Shown here: positions 57,851-64,000 of the stretch, one piece after another
How positions within the stretch are numbered: position 1 is the first letter of the stretch
How the letters are laid out: every line of letters starts with the position of its first letter
Assembly (NCBI GenBank): GCA_020284085.1
Contig: JACEVL010006447.1
Span: 390,001 to 454,000, forward strand
Direction: 5' to 3'
DNA from: Aporrectodea caliginosa
Taxonomy: Eukaryota; Annelida; Clitellata; Crassiclitellata; Lumbricidae
Length of the DNA: 64,000 nt
Notes under the pieces: model-generated
What the model was told of the DNA's origin: nothing
The model's input: only the letters and a program-made list of their open reading frames with translations
The model's database searches: none
Translations under genes and position numbers: made by a program

Positions 57851-59440
57851 GTGGGTACCAAAAGGAGGAGCCCAAAAGGGACGATAGTCCCGCTAAGTAG
57901 GGCCACCTATGTAACTAGATCATTTCTCCTTCAAGAATATGTGGACGTTCTTCTCCCTCTCCTCACTGTTCTCTGCAACCGTTCTCTTCAGGAAGGCATC
58001 CTCCCGCCATCGCAGAAGAAGTCCATCCTCGTCCCTGTTCTTAAACGAGATGGACTGGACGCGTCTGAACCAGCAAACTTCAGACCAATTGCTAACGTTT
58101 CTTTTATGTCTAAACTTATCGAAAAGATTGTTGCTTTTCAACTAACTGCTTATTTAGAGATGAATAATCTGCTTCCTGTCTATCAATCCGGCTTTCGCAA
58201 GGGCCACTCTACTGAGACGCTTCTGCTTCGCCTCCTGTCAGATATATATGGGGCTATCGATAGGTCGCAGGTTTCTCTTCTGGCACTGCTTGACGTCAGT
58301 GCTGCCTTCGATAGTGTAGACCATGACATTCTCCTTAGGCGCCTTTCTGTCTCATTTGGCCTATCTGGTAACTTCCTTGATTGGCTTGGCTCATTCTTAC
58401 ATGATCGTTCCTTCTCAGTTGTCTATGGGCCTACTAGGTCCCTATGGGTCCCTGCCCCTTTTGGTCTGCCCCAGGGATCTGTCTTGGGTCCCCTTCTCTA
58501 CATCCTCTATACGGCCGACCTAGGCCCCCTTCTTGCAGCAAACGCTGTCCTAAGCCAGTCTTATGCTGACGATGTCCAAGCATACCTGCACTGCTTGGCT
58601 TCTGATGCGGCTCCCACAGTCCGGGCCATGAGCCGGGCGCTGGATGTCCTTGGGGCCTGGATGTCGTCGAACCGCTTGCGGCTCAACCCATCCAAGACTC
58701 AGTTCATCTGGCTGGGCACGCGCCAACAGCTTGCTAAGATCGATCTAGCAGCACTTGCTACTGAGTTCCCGCAGTTCGCTTTCTCTACCACTGTTCGCGA
58801 TCTTGGCGTCACATTAGATCAAGAGCTTACCTTTGCACGGCACATACACCAGCTCTGTCGCGACTGCTATTACCAGTTGCGCCAGCTCAGAGTCGTCTCG
58901 CGCTCTCTCACCACTAATGCTGCCTCTACTCTTATCCATTCGTTTGTCGTCACGCGTCTTGATCTTTGCTGTGCACTCTACGCTGGCCTCCCGGCTGCAC
59001 GGTTGGGGTGTTTGGAGCGGGTCTTGCGCACGGCCGCGCGCCTCATCGGCCATATTCCAAAGTTCGGCCATGTCACCGCTTTTATGAGGGATGTCCTGCA
59101 CTGGCTTCCTATCCCGCAGCGGATTGTGTACCGGCTCTCTGCTTTGGTGTGGCGGTGCCTCTTAGGTTCCGCTCCTGTGTACTTACAAGAGCTCTGTCGC
59201 TCTACTTTGGATGTGCAGGGACGTAGAGCTCTCCGCTCCTCCACACATGGTGAACTTCTTGTTCCCCGTGCGCGAACTGCTCTTAGACAGCATCGCGCCT
59301 TCTCTGTTGCTGGCCCCATGGTTTGGAATGGGCTCCCATTAACATTACGCCTTATTCCTAAAGTTCATTTAGATGCGTTTTACTCTAGCCTTAAAACCAT
59401 CCTTTTCAGCCGTGGTTGGGTCGGGAGCGCTCCTGAGTAG
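57851..59440 (+). CDS. CR1/L2-like non-LTR retrotransposon reverse transcriptase (5' truncated)
   Basis: An uninterrupted frame of 529 codons with no ATG at its track start (it opens on GTG), so it is the surviving part of a longer protein. RT motifs: NFRPIANVSFMSKLIEKIV, LLDVSAAFDSVDHDILLRRL (146-165), GLPQGSVLGPLLY (205-217) and the catalytic SYADDVQAY with YADD at 238-241. It then shows thumb and C-terminal regions (LHWLPIPQRI, GPMVWNGLPLTLR). The endonuclease domain is missing. The 3' sequence to about 59495 carries GGGGCGCTATATAAATC and GAATGAAT repeats, shared with relics at 9.5, 13.9, 23.0 and 34.3 kb. The intact frame suggests a fairly young insertion. Confidence 0.92.
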   Translation: MGTKRRSPKGTIVPLSRATYVTRSFLLQEYVDVLLPLLTVLCNRSLQEGILPPSQKKSILVPVLKRDGLDASEPANFRPIANVSFMSKLIEKIVAFQLTAYLEMNNLLPVYQSGFRKGHSTETLLLRLLSDIYGAIDRSQVSLLALLDVSAAFDSVDHDILLRRLSVSFGLSGNFLDWLGSFLHDRSFSVVYGPTRSLWVPAPFGLPQGSVLGPLLYILYTADLGPLLAANAVLSQSYADDVQAYLHCLASDAAPTVRAMSRALDVLGAWMSSNRLRLNPSKTQFIWLGTRQQLAKIDLAALATEFPQFAFSTTVRDLGVTLDQELTFARHIHQLCRDCYYQLRQLRVVSRSLTTNAASTLIHSFVVTRLDLCCALYAGLPAARLGCLERVLRTAARLIGHIPKFGHVTAFMRDVLHWLPIPQRIVYRLSALVWRCLLGSAPVYLQELCRSTLDVQGRRALRSSTHGELLVPRARTALRQHRAFSVAGPMVWNGLPLTLRLIPKVHLDAFYSSLKTILFSRGWVGSAPE

Positions 59441-59495
59441 TAACCTTGAAGGGGCGCTATATAAATCTTTGGAATGAATGAATGAATGAATTTCA
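59441..59495 (+). repeat. 3' untranslated end and GAATGAAT tail of the CR1/L2-like element
   Basis: Short tail defining the family's 3' end. Confidence 0.8.
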
Positions 59496-59538
59496 AGACA
59501 GCAGTTTATAAGCTGTTGTGATTGACATAATGAGTAAC

Positions 59539-59989
59539 GGTTCACCGACAAAAGCGCCCGTGACAAAAGCGCCCCGACAAAAGCGCCCCGACAAAAGCGC
59601 CCCGACAAATGCGCCCGACAAATGCGCCAAAAATCACAAAAAACCCCGACAAATGCGCTCCGTCAAAAGCGCCCCAAAATAACCGACAAATGCGCCTCGA
59701 CAGCAGCGCCCCGACAGTAGCGCCCCAATATCAATAAAATTACTTGAGTTTGTTCTATACTTGCAAGAAAGAGGTTGTTTGTGTTTATTTAGAGGTATTT
59801 AGAGATATCTTGAAGAGGCGCTGTATACATGTTCAATTACATACATATTATGCATACATACATATATGCATATATACATACATACATACATACATATATA
59901 CATACATACATACATACATACATACATACATACATACATACATACAGACATGCATACATACATACATACATACATGCATCATACATACA

Positions 59990-60023
<34 letters not shown>

Positions 60024-60053
60024 CATGCATACATACATACATACATACATACA

Positions 60054-60087
<34 letters not shown>

Positions 60088-60091
60088 CATG

Positions 60092-60123
<32 letters not shown>

Positions 60124-60133
60124 CATGCATACA

Positions 60134-60167
<34 letters not shown>

Positions 60168-60385
60168 CATGCATACATACATACATACTTACATCGTTGT
60201 GTCTCATTTTTCGTCTCATTCAACAGGCAGGGGCGCATTTGTCGGGGCGCATTTGTCGGGGCGCTTTTGTCGGCAGAGGCGGGCGCATTTGTCGTGGCGC
60301 ATTTGTCGGGGCGCTTTTGTCGGGCGCATTTGTCGGGGCGCATTTGTCGGGGCGCTTTTGTCCGAGGCGCTTTTGACGGGTCACC
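59539..60385. mobile_element. MITE with mirrored 14-bp arrays as arms, 847 bp
   Basis: The left arm (59539-59735) is built from CGACAAAAGCGCCC and CGACAAATGCGCCC units; the right arm (60227-60385) from the inverse units GGGCGCTTTTGTCG and GGGCGCATTTGTCG. The termini are GGTTCACCGACAAAAGCGCC and GGCGCTTTTGACGGGTCACC. TGAGTAAC is duplicated exactly at 59531-59538 and 60386-60393. The middle is a retrotransposon-like tail plus a long (ACAT)n. No coding capacity. Confidence 0.88.
59826..60192. repeat. (ACAT)n microsatellite inside the MITE
   Basis: About 365 bp of (ATAC)n with occasional TATA and GCAT interruptions. Long IHTY/MYVC ORFs are artefacts. Confidence 0.97.
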
Positions 60386-60487
60386 TGAGTAACATAGGAC
60401 ATTATTTTATTTAAACTTAGCTATCTTAACTATAGATACAGACAGATGCATCAACAAAACAATGGTAAAAGCAGTTAATCAGATATC

Positions 60488-62224
60488 TTAATATTGTTTC
60501 ATAATATAAAGTTTAAGCTCCCTCTTGAAGTGGGGACGACTTGGAATATCACGGAGAACCTGTGGCAGACTGTTCCATAGAGATGGGCCTGCTATTTTAA
60601 TTGCGAAGCTCCTTGTATTGGTGCGAGCAAATTCACCTCTGTATTGTGCTGGGTTTCTTATATGGTAGGAGTGGATGTCCATGACTAGGTCAAAATAATT
60701 ATCAAATGCATTTGGCAGTTCTCTCTTAGTGTAGCGGTACATAAATTCAGCTGTTTGCATTAATTTTATCTGATGAAGTTTTAAAATACCTAGGTAAGCA
60801 AAGGCCTGATCAGTATGGGAGTTATATGGAAGTCGCCTTATAATACGAATGATTCTTTTTTGCAATATAATAATTCTGTTGAGTCTTGATGGGTAGTTAG
60901 AAGCCCAGATCATATTACAGTAGGTTAGGTAAGGATAGATTAAGGAATAATATAAAGTAAGGAGAATGCTCGTGGGTAGTATATGGGCTAGTCTAGATAT
61001 GATTCCTACATTTTTTGCTATTTTCAATGATATATGGTCAATGTGGTCATTCCATGTGATATGCTGGTCTATATAAATGCCAAGAAATTTTACTGACTTA
61101 ACTTGGGGAATGACAGTTCCATCTATCAGAACTGAGCCTTGGTGAGATGGCTGGAGTTTCCTGTGTGAAGAGAACAGAATATAGTTAGTTTTCAGTAGGT
61201 TAAGGGAAAGCTTATTGGCTTTAAACCAGTCAGATACAAGTTCTAGTTCATTGTTTAACAACTGATACATGTTTTCATACGAATTATGTGAGATAAACAC
61301 ATTCGAATCGTCAGCAAACAATATAAATTGAAGAACCGAAGAGGTATTTGGAAGGTCATTAATGTATATTAAAAATAACAAAGGACCAAGCAAGGAACCC
61401 TGCGGCACACCAAACTTAATTGACTTAAAACTAGAAAAAATCCCATTACATTTTACTTGTTGCATCCGATTGGTTAAGTAGTCTTTAAACCACGAAAGAG
61501 GGATACCCCTTACTCCATAATTTTCAAGTTTTTTTAGAAGTATATTGTGGTCAACCGTATCAAAAGCTTTCGATAAGTCTAAAAAAACACCTATAGAAAA
61601 TTCATTTTTATCAATTGCATGTGATATTTTATCCTGAATATTTATGACCGACATTGATGTAGAGTGCCCAGATCTAAAGCCATGTTGGTATGGGTAGAGA
61701 ATGTTCATTTTATTAATGTAATTATTTAACCTTTGATACATTACTTTTTCTAATAGTTTTGCAAAATAGGCTAATACAGATATATTTCTATAATTAGTAG
61801 GGTCAGTTGTTATACCCTGCTTAAATATGGGAGTAACTGTGGACGTTTTCATTCCATTAGGTACCATACCTGTCATTAAAGAGCAGTTAATTATATCCAC
61901 TAGTGGATCCGTGATGAGAGATAAATTTGGGCTGATAATGCAAGGGTCTAATTGATCAGGGCCTGCACTGTGTGTTAATTTCAGAGTTGAGTTGAGCACT
62001 AATAATTCCTGAGGTGTTATTGGAGTTACCACAAAAGAATTAGGTAATGGATAATTCATAAAATCACTACACGTTTTTTTAGATCCAGGAATTTTGGCCG
62101 ACAAGTTCTGAGCAATCCCAGTGAAGTAGTCATTAAAGTTTTCAGCAATAATTGATTTATCCGTGTTAGGCACACCGTTTATGGTCAATGATTGGATGTT
62201 AGTAACAGAGGTTTTTTGACCCAT
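60488..62224 (-). CDS. CR1/Rex-like non-LTR retrotransposon reverse transcriptase
   Basis: A 578-codon uninterrupted frame on the - strand. RT motifs: NYRNISVLAYFAKLLEKVMY, LDLSKAFDTVDHNIL (215-229), FGVPQGSLLGPLLF (271-284), catalytic LFADDSNVF with FADD at 303-306, FLGIYIDQHITW, and a C-terminal GPSLWNSLPQVLR. A different family from the element at 57851 (FADD rather than YADD, different 3' end). The first Met may not be the true start: similarity continues upstream in another frame. Confidence 0.92.
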   Translation of the reverse strand: MGQKTSVTNIQSLTINGVPNTDKSIIAENFNDYFTGIAQNLSAKIPGSKKTCSDFMNYPLPNSFVVTPITPQELLVLNSTLKLTHSAGPDQLDPCIISPNLSLITDPLVDIINCSLMTGMVPNGMKTSTVTPIFKQGITTDPTNYRNISVLAYFAKLLEKVMYQRLNNYINKMNILYPYQHGFRSGHSTSMSVINIQDKISHAIDKNEFSIGVFLDLSKAFDTVDHNILLKKLENYGVRGIPLSWFKDYLTNRMQQVKCNGIFSSFKSIKFGVPQGSLLGPLLFLIYINDLPNTSSVLQFILFADDSNVFISHNSYENMYQLLNNELELVSDWFKANKLSLNLLKTNYILFSSHRKLQPSHQGSVLIDGTVIPQVKSVKFLGIYIDQHITWNDHIDHISLKIAKNVGIISRLAHILPTSILLTLYYSLIYPYLTYCNMIWASNYPSRLNRIIILQKRIIRIIRRLPYNSHTDQAFAYLGILKLHQIKLMQTAEFMYRYTKRELPNAFDNYFDLVMDIHSYHIRNPAQYRGEFARTNTRSFAIKIAGPSLWNSLPQVLRDIPSRPHFKRELKLYIMKQY

Positions 62225-62555
62225 TATAATGACTTAATAATAGTCCAGGTTTTTTTAATGTCGTTACTGGACTTAGCAAATTCCAGAGTGTAATAATTCT
62301 GTATTATTTTATTCTTAATAGTTTTGAACCTGTTTCTATACAATATAAATTTTTTTTGTTAATTTCAGTAGGATTTTTTATATATAGGCGGTGAAGTTTG
62401 TGCTTTTTATTGCATGACTTTAGCAGTCCTTTTGTCATCCAGGGATTTTTAAATGTCCGACGATTTTTCTTATCAACTTGAATCACTGGAAATGCCTTGT
62501 TATATGCCTTTGTTACTGTAGACAAAAAGGTATCATATGCTGCATTTGATTAATT
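62225..62555 (-). pseudogene. Upstream part of the same retrotransposon, frame-shifted
   Basis: The - strand frame 62304-62525 reads KAFPVIQVDKKNRRTFKNPW then MTKGLLKSCNKKHKLHRLYI, the linker between endonuclease and RT domains in this group (PW-T-GLL). A stop and frame change between it and the RT frame (62225-62303), and loss of everything beyond about 62555, show 5' truncation and inactivation. Confidence 0.7.
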
Positions 62556-63278
62556 CAGTTGTAGGCTAGTTTTAGTTTATAAAATGCAATAAAATATTGA
62601 GAAATTAATAAGTAAGCCCAATAATAAATATGAGATCAGCGGGCCAGACGCCAATACTTGAATCTGCTAGCTGTGCCTTTGACAGGCCTTAAAGGTGCTA
62701 TATAAATGTCCACATAAAATTGTAGAAAAAGTAAAACTGTAACTATAATCAGACAACCTTTTGCTGCATCAAAATATTGCAACATAAAATCTAATAACTG
62801 CTTTCCAGTGCCGTCTGAAGTTCTGAACAAATAAATGACAAAGTATGACATAATGATTCTGATAATTATTCATTATCACAGTCTAATTCAGACTAGATTT
62901 CTCATATACAGTATGTCATGCTCCATAAATAGGCACCAATTGAGTCTCAGATCACAGTTTCGTTAGAACCAGCTTGAAGGGTAGTTTGAGGTCTAGGTTA
63001 CTTACTTTGTTTGCTAATTGCAATGACACATCTTCGTAGTCTGGAAATGTCAACTAGCTATGTTTAGCATAGGAATTTCCGTTCGCGTAAAATCTCTAAA
63101 AGTTTTTGTTCAGATACAGATGCGTGCATCGGTATATTACCTTTTTCGTTTTCAATATTCTGGAACTTTAATTTTCCGAACGATCGAGTCACCACGTTCC
63201 ATGTGAATCACTATAATTAGGCTATCTTAAATTGCAAAATGACAAACTTGTGTTAGGCTATTAGTTATTAGCTTGAAC
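62556..63278. other. Intergenic sequence
   Basis: A short retrotransposon-like tail (TTAAAGGTGCTATATAAATG) lies at 62687-62706. Otherwise nothing is recognised. Confidence 0.45.
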
Positions 63279-64000
63279 CAGTGGTTAAAGTGGTTTGGGT
63301 GAGCAGTGGGAACTCCAACTTTTGAGTTCAACGCAACAAATCGAATAATCGATTATAACATTTCAGAAACCAATAGCATTAATATATTAATTATATTATA
63401 TATATATATAACTTAATAAGTAATGTTATATAGATATATATATATATATATAACTTAATAAGTAATGTTATATATATATATAAAACTTAATAAGTAATGG
63501 TATTAAATTTTAAGCAGCTACAAAATTCTACTAGAAAAAAGCAGAGGCATTTCAATTCAGTCTATGATGGGCATTACACATGAAAAAACTTGCATGCTGG
63601 CCCTCAATGTAACTACCAGAATAAATGCAATAATTTCACAAAGCAAAACTAATGCCTCAACTCAATAACTGAATAGTTGCAGTCACAAAAATGCAGTCAC
63701 AACATTCTAACAACAAATACCAAGGACTTCTGATTCAGTAAGTGATATGCAATAAACAAGAAATATTGCAGGTTATCCTTCTGATTGTAAATTTTAAAGA
63801 TCCACAGACACAAGCTAGTATACCAAAACCTAATAATGTTATCTTTTTATATCATGCAGTCAGATAAATTTAGAAAGAAAACTGAAAGAAATTTGTTTCA
63901 GTCAATGAATCAATGATGACAGAAAGAAATCTTGACTGAACAGTCTGAATGGTGAACCACCTGATCAACAACAAACAGGGACCTTACAGGTTCAAAAACT
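63279..64000 (-). mobile_element. hAT transposon, right end, inverted copy running off the window
   Basis: CAGTGGTTAAAGTGG at 63279 starts a 722-bp stretch that is the inverse of 47071-46350. The two stretches have the same length, including the TA runs, and every block I compared matched. The rest of the element lies beyond the window. Confidence 0.92.

Noticed and set aside
59744..60414. 210-codon and related IHTY/MYVC ORFs
   Set aside because: Translations of the (ACAT)n microsatellite and the array arms of a MITE.

Overview
The window looks like nuclear DNA from a repeat-rich, intron-rich metazoan, most likely a marine invertebrate. The reasons are spliced genes with GT..AG introns and consistent phases, a G-protein-coupled receptor (GPCR) of a type best known from protostomes, hAT transposons, CR1/L2-like non-LTR retrotransposons, tRNA-derived SINEs and very many simple repeats. 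The species or phylum cannot be fixed from the sequence alone. I see no prokaryotic or viral gene cluster and no CRISPR array.

Three host genes are supportable, all on the + strand. (1) Positions 1-539 and 8215-8459 are the last two exons of a D2-like aminergic GPCR. They join across a 7.7 kb phase-1 intron that splits TM6, and the third intracellular loop carries four 21-residue tandem repeats. (2) Positions 35049-36209 are a complete single-exon peptide GPCR resembling the sex-peptide/myoinhibitory-peptide receptor family, with a nearby poly(A) signal. (3) Positions 42223-51463 hold a seven-exon otopetrin (proton channel) gene. All splice phases agree and the joined reading frame is about 815 codons. 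These are unrelated membrane proteins involved in signalling or ion transport; nothing suggests an operon or pathway cluster.

Everything else is mobile or repetitive. From 0.8 to 3.4 kb, the receptor intron contains a 460 bp MITE and a TIR element with a minisatellite core, itself split by a hAT relic. From 8.5 to 34.8 kb lies a gene desert of simple repeats, SINEs, CR1/L2-like relics, four hAT-type elements flanked by 8-bp duplications (or degraded ones), a 1.2 kb tandem duplication, and several 3' ends of one retroelement family with a TAA-repeat tail. From 36 to 42 kb there is a perfect 14-bp tandem array and another hAT element. Otopetrin intron 3 (44476-47741) is a stack of nested transposons. 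From 52 to 64 kb there is a local duplication, two nearly intact reverse transcriptase ORFs (57.85-59.44 kb +, 60.49-62.22 kb -), a MITE whose arms are mirror-image 14-bp arrays, and at the right edge an inverted copy of the hAT element in the otopetrin intron.

The most unusual material is this transposon architecture: the nest inside the otopetrin gene, elements built from 14-bp arrays, and a family of elements with a minisatellite core. The repeat-bearing receptor loop is also notable. All family calls are from reading the sequence; no database search was run.
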